64,000 nt of DNA, taken from assembly GCA_900074885.1 (NCBI GenBank), contig FJUW01000062.1:338601-402600 (forward strand). Direction: 5' to 3'. Made by a program: the position numbers and the translations under genes. Every line of letters begins with the position of its first letter. The first letter of the stretch is position 1. Positions 13,018 through 23,063 of this stretch are shown one piece after another. The notes beneath the pieces are model-generated. The model was not told the origin of the DNA and made no database searches. It saw nothing but the letters and a program-made list of their open reading frames with translations. Source of the stretch: Rhynchosporium graminicola. Its lineage: Eukaryota; Ascomycota; Leotiomycetes; Helotiales; Ploettnerulaceae.

Positions 13018-16000
13018 ATGGCCTCTGGTCGGCTATCTGCAGGACGTCGCAATTATGTCGACCTTACTAGTGACAATGACGACCCTCCACCTCCAAAGCC
13101 CAAATCCAGGAATAAAGGGAAAATGCCTGACATCGGCTTAGGGACACCGCCTCCTAAGCCGTCCAAAATTAGTTCATTAAACTTTCAGCCAGCACTTATT
13201 ATAGGACGACCTGTGAAGTTATCCCCTCCATCTGCTCCGCGTCTGAGTCACTCTCCAGACCCGCCAACAAATATGCAAAATTTCTTGACAAAGTCCCAAG
13301 ACGCTGTGAGAAGAGCTTTCGAAGCTTCGAAGCCAACGAATGCAGCTTCACCTCTTGAGGATATCCGCGACCCATCATCACCGGTCTCGGTCTTGATTCA
13401 ACACACTTCTCCTATAAGAGACCGTCCTAAACCTGCAATCAGCATAGCCATCAACTCTTCAAGCAGCTCAAAATCTCCGGTACCTGATCCCATTCATCAA
13501 GCAGATCCTAAAAGTGAAGCTCCAGTAGGGCCACGTGATGATATCAGGGGGGAAGACAAGGATGAGGAGGACAACAACGAGGATCTGGATCATCGAGGAG
13601 ACAACGCTGAAGACCAGGATGCTGAGATAGAGGATGTGTATCGTTCCCACTCCCTAGCAACGGACGTCGGGATCCCGGCTAGACAATCAGACCATAGAGA
13701 TCATGGTCCGGACCCCGACATTTCCTCAATCGGCTCAACATCACCACTCCTGATTCGCCTGCGACAGCAAAGAGTGACCAAGGATGTAAATCAAACTGAA
13801 AAGTTACGTCTTTTTGATCTCGAAAAACGGTTGCGGGAATGTTTGAAGGATATGAGAGCTCAGCACGCGCTGTCTACAAGATACATCTTGGAAGAAGCAC
13901 GCGAAGCAGCTCTGGCATCATCCAATGATCTCGCGTGTGATAGAAACTCTCCATGGGCATCTATGAAATCCGTTGCATTCGATCCAAAAGTTGTCGTTCT
14001 ACTTAACCCAACCATAGATATCATGCATCATCATGTAAGGCACAGCTCTCTATGTATAGGCTTTACTGATTTGTGTAGGTGACGTTGAAGAATGGCAAAA
14101 TCAGCAGAGGAAAGAGTAAGGTATCCGTCACGAAAGCTTATGGAAATACTCCTCGAGTCCCAAGATATAATTCGCACACCAGCATTCGACGCAATATTCT
14201 CAAAGCAGATGATGAGAATCTGAAATTTATCCCATTCTTTGGTGAATCGCGGAACGAGAACAACCATAGAAAACTTCTGAAGGAGCTCGAACAAGTTTAC
14301 ACTCCCCTGAGTAAAGAGACTAGTCGTGAGTCAGAGGAGAACTCTCGAATTAGAGAGTTTTTACCGTGCTGGCTTGCAGAACTCCAATTAGCATGCGACA
14401 CGACCACCCTCAAACACTATCTCTTAGTACAAGAGAAAGAGAATGGTGAGCTTGGACTAAGCCTGCGACTCAGAAGACTACTCTTAGAGTCCTTTGAGAG
14501 CCCACTTACACATGAAAAGAGCGAGATAGCCCGAAGGTTCTCCGAAGTTTTCGAGAAGGTCTTTCGTGTTTCCTTAGCGGATGTCATCCTACCACCTGGT
14601 CTACTGAAAGAGATGATCGAGGTAGCAAGAAATAAAGCAGCAAAGAAAGAACATGGCCCATCGAACCGAATCGCTACATATACAGATCTCACATGCTTGA
14701 TATGCGCAGCCATTGATTGTCCTATACACGGAGACTTCATTCATGAACGAGTCGACTCAAGCGATCTTGAAGATGATGAGCATTCCGCTGAAATGAAATA
14801 CGAACTTAAGGGCCTTGTCCTGCCGTATGAGGATACAGTTCGTCAATATAAAAACAGAGTCAAGGAAAATATCAAGCCTCTTCCTCCGAGTGAAGCGCAA
14901 CCTTGTCTTCAAGAGTGCTACATGGTCACCGATTTCTCGGACCTGGACTATGAGTTTCACGAAGATCACCTGTCGTATCTCCCGCAAATGATTTCAACCT
15001 ACCGGCACCCAAACTACAGATCTTGCTACATTGCTTTCGCGTTAAATATTCCATGCTGGACGGTCTACGCCGAGATTCAGCGATACGAGAGTGAGGTTCA
15101 TGAGGAGGTAGCTGAGTATATTCTACCTGGGAGAGCTAAGAAGCCTGAATGGTATGACAACAAGAGGAAAATTCTTAAGGGAGACTTGAATGATCTGACC
15201 AGTGCACATCTCCATCAAGAAAGAGGTCAGGCGGTTGCTGTACGTGTTAAGACTTCCTCACCTCCACACAGTCTACTAATCTATTCCTGATAGTGCGGCC
15301 ATGCAGGACCATGTATCGTTCGACCAGGCGGTGACTCGTGCCCCTGTGCTGCCACGGATATCTTGTGCGAAAGCTTCTGTGGCTGCTCTGACGATTGTCC
15401 CAGGAGGTTCACAGGCTGTTCTTGCCTGGCGTCTGGTTTGGCTTGCTCAACCGATAGCTGTATCTGCATCCAGATGAATCGAGAATGTGGACCTCAATGT
15501 GGTACTTGTGGAGCATTAGAGCGTACCAACCCCGTCAACAGATACGACTATGACCTCTTCACAACCGGCTGCCAGAATGTATACCTGCAGCGAGACGTCG
15601 CTAAAGCTACAGTCATGGGCGAGAGTCAACTTGTGGGATTCGGACTATATCTAGCGGAGCCTGTCAAAAAGGGTGACTATATCGACGAGTATGTCGGTGA
15701 GGTAAGTCAACACTCTATTAGCCTCCTGACGAAAAATTTACTGACAACTATCAGAACATCTCAAACGAAGAAGCAGAACGCAGAGGTATAGTCTACGAAC
15801 GGAAGCAAGTCTCCTTCCTCTTCGATCTCAACGCAGAACGCACCATCGACGCGGCCCGTCTCGGGAACAAAACCCGCTTCATCAATCACAGCAGCAGCTC
15901 CGCCGACGGACTTAACATCGAAGCCAAGATTGTACTCGTGAACGGCGAACATCGGATTAAATTCGTCGCTCTGCGCGATATCGCCATAGGCGAAGAACTC

Positions 16001-16342
16001 CTCTTCAACTACGGAAAAAAGTTCGCTGATAAGCAAGGCCTGAATGCGACATTGCCAAAGGCCCAAGCTGGAAGCAAGAGAGGTGTTCTGGAGGGCGAGG
16101 AAGCCTTGGATGCGCTTGATGGAATGGATCAGAGGAAGAAAGGGAGCCGTGAGAAGATCAACGCGATCCGTGGCGGTGCGAAATCTGGGGATAAGAAAAG
16201 TGGGAGTAAGATGCGAAAGACTGCCGCGCCGATGGCAGAAGTTGTTCGGGAAGTGCCTGAGGATGAAGCGGATGCGGAGGATGATTCTGTTGATCGACCC
16301 AGGAGGAGAAAGATTATGAGGCCGACGAGATATACGCGGTGA
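13018..16342 (+). CDS. KMT6: EZH2/KMT6-like histone H3K27 methyltransferase (PRC2 catalytic subunit)
   Basis: Nuclear SET-domain enzyme expected to methylate H3 lysine 27 within PRC2. Exons are 13018-14034, 14079-15239, 15294-15701 and 15755-16342, all joined in phase 0; introns are 44, 54 and 53 bp. Product is 1057 residues. Residues 1-240 are Pro/Ser/Asp-rich and probably disordered. The middle part carries the EZH2-type segment (IPFFGESRNENN...). A Cys-rich pre-SET CXC domain spans about 727-797 (CGHAGPC, CESFCGCSDDC, CSC, CIC, CGPQCGTCG). The SET domain spans about 836-955, with GFGLYLAEPVKKGDYIDEY, EEAERRG, GNKTRFINHS (Asn906-His907-Ser908) and ELLFNYG (Tyr948). After SET comes a lysine/arginine- and acid-rich tail of about 100 residues ending PRRRKIMRPTRYTR, longer than in animal EZH2. 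CXC immediately before SET and the GNKxRFxNHS motif distinguish this from SUV39- and SET2-type enzymes. Orthologues are Neurospora SET-7 and Fusarium KMT6. Confidence 0.95.
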
Positions 16343-17327
16343 TCGATAAGCATGGTATAGACTAAGCGTGAGAACTGGATGAAGTAGCTATTGCACAGTG
16401 GTCACCTTTTTTGGAGGGGGTTTGTAGAGATAGCATTGGGGAGATGAGATAATAGTGTTTAGCTTTCCTATATTCTTTTCTAGAACTTGTCTTAGAAAAG
16501 CAGCATTACATAAACAATCGATCAATCAATCAATCAATATACCCAGAAACCACGCTTTCGTATCAGGCATATCTTTTCATTCGTGAATATTCCGATGTAC
16601 CTACGAAGTAAAAGAAAGACAACGAATGTCGAAAGTAATGATTCGGGCACGGTATCAGTGATTAAACAAAACTTGGTACGGCCCAAGATTATTCCTGTGT
16701 AGATTGACAGCTAGCTATTGCGTCGTCTGTATTCTAGGCTACTTGAGACGTTTCCAGTATTCTACGTCAATCAATCCAATCTATCCTGTACCTTCCGCAC
16801 AAATTTTTCCATCAACTGCATCCCATCACTAGACTGTTCACTAGCATGGAGATTACCATCCACGACACGATACAAAGGTATCGCGGTCCTAGTCGTGGGA
16901 TTGTGAAATGCATGTATACAACGGCTACCCACTCTGCAAGTCATCATCGCATTTGACCAAGGAAATTTTTTGATGACTTTCTGTGCAAAGATCGTAGCTG
17001 GATCGGTATGATACAACAATGCTACAGGTAGATTACGTTATTGAGAGCTGTAGTGGCGGGAGGATGAAAGGGTGGGTGCCTTGTTTTGAATCCTGATGCC
17101 GGAGTAACAAATGACACAGAGCTGTAGAGCAAGATGATATTTATGCTTGTACTGCTCAATGTTGTATGAACCATCTATATCGGCACTGGGGGACCCCAGT
17201 AGAAGATTGCGAATTATCCACGTCCTTATTCTAAAAAAAATTATAAGGGAGAGATGAGAGTTGGATAGAGAGTGTGTATAAATGGGACCTCGGGATCGAG
17301 TTGAACTACGCCTCCTGTGGAGTGCAC
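16343..17327. other. intergenic between convergent genes
   Basis: This holds the 3' flanks of the EZH2-like gene (plus) and the GMC oxidoreductase (minus). A minus-strand frame of about 82 codons at 16771-17019 reads like protein but has no recognisable domain or partner exons, so I do not call it a gene. Confidence 0.5.
16517..16539. repeat. (ATCA)n microsatellite
   Basis: Short run of ATCA units (atcgatcaatcaatcaatca) in the 3' flank of the EZH2-like gene. It is a simple repeat with no evident function. Confidence 0.8.
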
Positions 17328-19680
17328 TCATTGCTCAACCGCGTCATCGTCTGGGTGGCTTCTGTCAAATGGTGGAAGACCATGTCTCTTCTTAATCAGA
17401 TCCGCGGCCTAGAAGTCGTTAGTTAACATGATCACCTTCTCAATGCATGCGCGACATACCTTCTCACCCGCAGCATAGATCGTGGCACTCGGCGCACTCG
17501 CCGGCGTAATCGGCATAAAGCTTGCATCGGCAACACTCTAATCATCACATCAGCATGTAAAACTTCAAAGCCTCAACCTCAGGAAAGTATCCCACATCCT
17601 GGAACCCAATTCTAGAGGACTGAAGAACGGGAAAAGCACATACCAAGCCTCGCACACCATAAACCCTCAATGCCTCATCCACCACTCCACCCATTGATAA
17701 CTTCATCATCGGCAACGTACAGCACTCATGCGCATTACTCGGATTGATCAACGTCCTAAATTTCGCCTTCAACTCTTCATCACCAACCAAATCAGCCCCA
17801 GGACTGATTTCCGTCGGCCCAAGAGCTTGCATCGAAGGTTGTGACATAATCTGACGATTTTTCCGGAAGAGCGCTAGCACGAGCTCGATATCTGTCGGGT
17901 CGCTGAGGGCGCCAAAGTCAATCAATGGGCTATCGAGTATCGATGTTGAGTTTATGGTTACCGAACCCCGCGAAAGTGGTTTTATCGTGTAGACTGTGGT
18001 TTGCGTGCCGGTGTTCCAGCTTAAGCTCCCGATGGCGCTGGAGGGGGAGAGGTATTGCTTTATCAGCTGTTGACGTTGGGCAGTATAGCCTTTGATGATG
18101 GATGGGTGGGTGTTTGGTGGGAGGAGAGAGGCGGGGTTTTGGGATTTTGCCAAGGAGATTATGGATGCCCATTTTGACGTGGTGTTCTTGAGTGGGAGGA
18201 GGGCGATGTTGTTCCCTGTTCCGCGGGTTAAGGTGTAAGCTCCTGTCTGGGTTGTGTCGTAGAGGGAGCGTTGTTCGGTGTTGTAGGTTGGGTTCGTTGT
18301 GAGGCTATCGGCGTTGGGGAAGAGGTTGGATGTGACTTGAATCGTGTTGGTTAGAGATGTCAGGAATCGAAAAGCGAATTAGTAAAAGAACGGGACTTAC
18401 AAGTGTAATCAACCTTCAAATCAAGATGATCCTGGAAATTTGACCCAACTCCCGGAATATCAACCACTACTTTAATCCCAAACCCCTCCAACAAAGACTT
18501 GGGCCCCACGCCAGAAAGCTGCAGAATCTGAGGCGAATGTACAGCTCCTGCTGCCATGACGACTTCTTTCGTAGCTTTCGCTGTCTGAATTTGTCCAGTG
18601 TTGGGAGAAATGTATTCGACACCAATGGCTTTCTTGTCTTTGAATAAGACTTTGCTCACAGCGTGCTCAGGTAGTAAGTGATAGTTAGGTCGTGAACTCT
18701 TGACGCGTTCATAATGCACAGTTCGAGCGTATGAACGTACCCTCTTGACTGGATCAAGAGCTCGTAGGAGCCAGAAGAGACCAGTGGCGTCGCCGGCGTT
18801 AGGATCTCTGCGTGGTGCTATTCCTTCGGCAGTTGCTGCATTCCAAAAGTTTGCTAGACGGACATTTAGAAACTGATTCAGATGGAGATTGTTTTGGGGA
18901 TTCACCACTTGACGGATAATCATATGGCGAATAAGTTGCCTGAACAGGCCCCTGGAAGCCATGAGCTGAATCATCCCACGAGATATTATACTGCTTAGCG
19001 AATGATGCCTCTGGCTTGCCGAACGTTTCACTCTAGAAGATGTCAATGGTTTTCTTCTGAAGTTCCGGAAAACAATACGTACTTTCTTGAAGTAGGGAAG
19101 AAGACCTGCCCAATCCCATCCACGATTTCCAAGGTCCTCCCACGAATCATAATCTACAGCTGGACATCGAAGGAAGAACATCGCGTTGATTGTGGACCCA
19201 CCTCCGACAACTCGCCCCATCGGCACAAAGTACGTGCCATTGTTGAGTCCGCGCTACATATTAATCAGCACAGAAAGTCCGAAAGATCCCATAGGGACCC
19301 ATAGGGAAGCACATGATTACGTTGCGAATACTGACCTGAGGTGTACTAAAGATGTTCGGCCAGAAGTACGGGACAGGAAAATAAGATCCAGGAACGAGTA
19401 CTGCGTCTTCTCCCCGATCAAAAGAGCCATATTCGATGACCAAAACAGATGCTGCTATTCTTTAGGATTTGTGAATCCTCGTCTGATGTGTGACTGACTT
19501 ACTATTCGGATCCTCAGTCAGACGATCGGCAACAGTGAGGCCACCGATACCTGCTCCGACGATAATGAAGTCGTACGTGGTAGTCGATGCCGTTGCAGAA
19601 TCTACAAAGCGGGCATGTTTACCTAATGGACTGGCAACCACGCCGAACACCAACAAAGGAATAACGTAAGTAAACTTCAT
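17328..19680 (-). CDS. secreted GMC-family FAD oxidoreductase
   Basis: Glucose-methanol-choline family flavoenzyme that oxidises an alcohol or related substrate. The rebuilt model has eight exons: 19680-19503, 19454-19336, 19253-19083, 19032-18906, 18853-18401, 18335-17644, 17537-17460 and 17408-17328 (632 residues). All junctions are GT..AG and keep the frame; introns are 48-106 bp. A signal peptide (about residues 1-16) is followed by the FAD-binding motif IIVGAGIGG (Gly42 onward). GMC signature 1 is GRVVGGGSTINAMFFLR. Signature 2 lies around AAGAVHSPQILQLSGVG. The first catalytic-site His is kept in NAHECC (His552). The position where the family usually has the second His or Asn aligns with Ala595 in MPITPASAPSATIYA, so catalysis may be altered. 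The C-terminus (GEKAADLIKKRH) is typical. No neighbour fixes the substrate; aryl-alcohol-oxidase-like or biosynthetic roles are both possible. Confidence 0.92.
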
Positions 19681-20276
19681 GGTGGGTGTCGAGTTAGATA
19701 GGCGTTAATTTCAATAACGACTGATTTGTCTGATCTTATAATCATTTCTTTGGATGTAACCGCTGTAAGCACTATGCTTCAAAGAGTTCTTCATCCCGAA
19801 GGTTCCCTGCATTGCACCTCGCGGCACTTACTGTCCGGGATGAGAGAAGAACGCGAGAGTGATATTGAGCCTATCATTTGCTTACTCCCTTCTTCACATC
19901 CGCATGAGGATAGTCACAGGGGCGGCCCGCTCCCGGAGTGTCTTGGTAAGATGTTAGTGATCCGGACTATAGGTATATATTCAAAATGGATGGGTTATAT
20001 CGGCAGCTGCAACCTTTTATGCGCCGTCGGACATACCTTCAACAATACTTAGGCACTGGCATTGGACCCGCACAGAAAACAATACCAGGAAGAATCGGAA
20101 GTTTGAAAGTCTGCCAAGATCATTCAGTGCATATATTTATATGTATTTGGGTAGGTAGAAATCTATGCGTACACAGGAATCGTCAAATTGAGCTTGGTGC
20201 CGACGACATGTTTGTGTTGACAAAATCAAAGTACCTCGTCAACCCGATCTCCTTCCCTCGTAGCCATATTGTTCCA
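19681..20276. other. intergenic, GMC promoter and FKBP 3' flank
   Basis: Upstream region of the minus-strand GMC oxidoreductase and the 3' side of the minus-strand FKBP gene. An A/T-rich tatatattc stretch lies near 19974-19982, too far from the ATG to call a TATA box with confidence. No gene seen. Confidence 0.45.
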
Positions 20277-20965
20277 CTACAATTCGTTGTGCTCCTGTCC
20301 ATCACCATCTGAATCAGCAAGCACCACCTTGACAGCCTCGGCAGCATCAGCGACTTTGTTCTTGATGGCTTCCTTCACACCTTCAGTAGCCTTATCGGCC
20401 GCGCTCTCAACTGTGTCCTTTGCCGCCTCAACCTTCTTCTCCACGATCTTCTCTGGAGCTTTGACGCCGTCGATACCCATCAATTCGGTCTCGAAGACTA
20501 TCATATTACGTTGGTGAGACTAGACAATACAAGGAAATAGATTCGAGAGACGTACTCAATGTGCTGCCCGCGGGAATTGGGCCCATGTTTGAGTTTCCAT
20601 ATCCAAACTCGGGAGGAATGGTAAGAGTCCTCTTCTCGCCGATACACATATCCAGGAGGTTATCGTCCCATCTAACGACAAAGAATTAGTCAAGTCCAAT
20701 CACGCTCCACTGACTTTGCGAGAACAACATACCCCTTGATAACTTGTCCCTGACCAACAGTGAAGCTCAATGGTTGACCCCGCTTGTAGCTGGCATCGAA
20801 TTCCGAACCATCGGCTTGTAGGGTGCCTTTGTAGTGTACGGAGATGTTGTCACCGCGCTTAGTCTTGCGGTCGCACTCTACAGCGCGGGTGACTTCGATT
20901 TGAACTTTGGAGGCGCAGACGCTGGTGGCTACCGTGGCCAGAGCTGCGAGAGTGACGAGACGCAT
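20277..20965 (-). CDS. FPR2: ER-type FKBP peptidyl-prolyl cis-trans isomerase
   Basis: FK506-binding prolyl isomerase that assists protein folding in the endoplasmic reticulum. Exons are 20965-20733, 20671-20556 and 20497-20277 (189 residues); introns are 61 and 58 bp. A signal peptide ([18 protein letters not shown]) precedes one FKBP domain with the expected landmarks: [59 protein letters not shown] and FETELMGI. A charged Ala/Lys/Glu-rich helical tail of about 55 residues follows and resembles amphipathic LEA-like helices. The protein ends in HNEL, a variant of the HDEL/KDEL ER-retrieval signal. This domain order (signal, single FKBP, retrieval tail) is that of the FPR2/FKBP2 class. The start is the only ATG before the signal peptide, and simple repeats lie directly upstream of it. 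Confidence 0.95.
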
Positions 20966-20968
20966 TGT

Positions 20969-21004
20969 ATAGATAGATAGATAGATAGGTAGGTAGGTAG
21001 GTAT
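20969..21004. repeat. (TAGA)n(TAGG)n compound microsatellite at FKBP start
   Basis: About four TAGA units followed by about four TAGG units, only a few bases upstream of the FKBP start codon. In the transcript sense it reads as (CCTA)n(TCTA)n in the 5' leader, which may affect translation or vary in length between strains. Confidence 0.9.
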
Positions 21005-21116
21005 TATGGGTTCGTTCGTGAGTTGGACCTGTCGAGGTGTGAGTTGGGATTTCGTATAAACAGAAGATGGGAGCCTGAGCTAGACTGCACCTTCTGCTAG
21101 AAGTTCTGGACACGTT

Positions 21117-21150
21117 GGATGGGATGGGATGGGATGGGATGGGATTGGGG
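21117..21150. repeat. (GGGAT)n G-rich repeat
   Basis: Five to six GGGAT units followed by TGGGGG. Four or more GGG runs with 2-nt AT loops fit a G-quadruplex-forming sequence on the plus strand. It lies about 150 bp upstream of the FKBP start codon. Confidence 0.9.
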
Positions 21151-21632
21151 GATTGGACAGAAATCCTTGTACTTGTAATAGCAGGAAGGTCTGAATATTC
21201 CGACCGAATGGACCTGTCTCCAATTGAGTTGAGTGCAATGTAGCTTAAGCAAGGATCCTGTTACTGATAAGGCAGGTGGCAGTTCGAGCATTGTATAAGT
21301 AATGCGGGGAACGACACTGTTGCCGAAGAGGTTAGAGGTTGGAGGTTTGTACTGTAGAGAGGATTGGGGATTGGATTGCGGCTGGGATACAGTGTGTGCA
21401 TACTTATACCAACCAAGTATGCGCCCGACTTCACATCACATCACATCACCGCACCTCCCTTCTCGCTGCGCTTTTCTTTCCTCCTACTTCCCACATCTAC
21501 ACAGCGGAAACCAGAAATGTGATTACAGTTAAAGTCGAGATCACTTGCGATCACTTACGATCTCTTCGCTCGCCTTCGCCTACACGGTCCGAGAGCACAT
21601 TGCAATTCCTCACCGAGAACCATGTCTGTCTC

Positions 21633-21655
21633 GTCACCGTCACCGTCACCGTCAC
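21633..21655. repeat. (GTCACC)n hexamer repeat
   Basis: Nearly four units of a six-base repeat (gtcacc). It keeps any reading frame and so makes the surrounding open frames misleading. Confidence 0.85.
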
Positions 21656-21674
21656 GAGTGCTGGGAGATTTGTT

Positions 21675-21675
<1 letters not shown>

Positions 21676-21706
<31 letters not shown>
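21676..21706. repeat. (CCAG)n microsatellite
   Basis: About seven and a half CCAG/CAGC units in tandem, in the same intergenic region as three other simple repeats. Confidence 0.9.
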
Positions 21707-22477
21707 GATGCTGATCTGGTCGATCCATTCTGCCTCCAAATCCACCTTTTGCGCAGTCCAAGGCTGACAGACAGTGCCACAATCAGGCTCTCTCTCTGCC
21801 AACCCGTCAGCAGAATTCTCAGCTGCTTTAGCATCCAGAATGCCCTTCCTTCTTTACTACATCAGGCATCGAGCTGCGCACCCCAAATATATTTCTTCTA
21901 TCCCCGTTTCCTTGCGATTCCAAACCGACTCTTAGCCGGAACGAGTGCGGTCTTTGGACTTTGGCTGTGCGAGACTCAGAAAGGTGTAAGACGCCTCTTA
22001 GAAAGAAAGCCTTATAGACAAGTCACAGTCAAGTCAAGCGGTCAACGGGTCTGCCTGTGCCGCAGTCGACACTCAGGATCAGTCTGCCATACCCTATCTC
22101 ACATTCCGTCTTTTCTCAACATTCTCCTAATGGTCTCATTCGTCCCTTGCACCACGTTTGCAAGTTCGGCGAATACGCCTCTGTGTCAAAGCCACGAACG
22201 CGGCGGTTGTCACCTTGAAAATGGCATATCCAGGCTGCTCCCAGTGTTGTCAAGTGGTCATTTCGTTCTCTCTACCATACCAAGGCTCACCGGAATTTGA
22301 TCAGAGTGATCCGTGGAATATGCTTGGTTGAGAAAAGGCAAACAAGCGCAGTGCCGAGTTCGGTGTGGTGAGGTGTGCTGGTAGTGACACCCATCTTGCG
22401 GTCGAAGAGTTGTCTCCGTAAAACAGCGCAGCAGTTGGTAGGTCACTATTATTACTCTGCCTACTTCCCTGTCCTCC

Positions 22478-22483
22478 TATAAG
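22478..22483 (+). promoter_or_regulatory. possible TATA element for small gene
   Basis: A tataag sequence lies about 155 bp upstream of the ATG at 22636. It is a plausible core promoter by position only. Confidence 0.3.
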
Positions 22484-22635
22484 TACAAGTTTCCTTCTCT
22501 TCGATCCCTCCCTTGAAAAGCTCTCTGCATTTTTCAGTCCCAGTCACGCCTGACCTTCGCCTTGATATCAGATTCTATCAAATATTTAAAACCTCAATAC
22601 AATTCGAGTCACACCCGACCAATTCCCACACGAAA

Positions 22636-23063
22636 ATGTCAAACTCAAGTTCTCGAAATCTTTATACTCAAAAGCCCCCAGTGGGCACGCAATCCCAACG
22701 ATACTCCTCGTCCGACACTTCTTCGAGCCGATCATCCACAGGTACACACAATTCTACGAGTAGATTGACAATGAGCGAGGGAGGAGCAAGGGAAGAAAAA
22801 CTGAGGACTGGAGACAATGGCTTGTATCCCGATGCCAATTTGCTCTTTCACAATCGCTAATAGATCTAGATGGTCACTACATTATTGTGAAGAAAAACAA
22901 CGGAGTTCAAGTCATCAATCACCGCGTGAAGACATACGATTCACTGGCACCACTTGCTTCCTTCGCCTCATCCGAGGACTACAACCATACCCAAGGTCGT
23001 GAGCGCCATAGGGAACAAGAACGAACACGGAGAGAGAAGGAGCAGCAGCGAGACAGAAAGTAG
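22636..23063 (+). CDS. small protein of unknown function (101 aa)
   Basis: Not recognised. Two exons, 22636-22741 and 22864-23063, joined across a 122 bp intron (gtacac donor, gctaat branch site, tag acceptor), give 101 residues. The ATG sits in a favourable context (cacgaaaATGTC). The first exon encodes a Ser/Thr/Tyr-rich, low-complexity start (SSSDTSSSRSS). The second encodes a compact segment, DLDGHYIIVKKNNGVQVINH, then a strongly charged tail (ERHREQERTRREKEQQRDRK) that probably forms a helix and could bind nucleic acid. Without splicing the first exon runs to a stop at 22858. The second exon's coherent codon pattern and phase match favour the spliced model. No signal peptide or membrane segment. 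Cellular role unknown; nuclear or cytosolic is likely. Confidence 0.65.

Larger units (their letters stand above)
20966..22635. other. repeat-rich intergenic region between divergent genes
   Basis: Shared upstream region of the FKBP gene (minus) and the small 101-residue gene (plus). It contains four separate simple-repeat tracts. A frame of about 250 codons at 21545-22300 runs through the repeats but shows no domain or signal peptide and is probably chance. Confidence 0.5.

Noticed and set aside
15702..15760. Reading straight through EZH2 exon 3 into the following intron
   Set aside because: Read-through breaks the SET domain; the gtaagt...cag intron restores GEVISNEEA-type continuity.
21545..22300. 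251-codon open frame on the plus strand
   Set aside because: It runs through hexamer and tetramer repeats and has no signal peptide, domain or splice logic.
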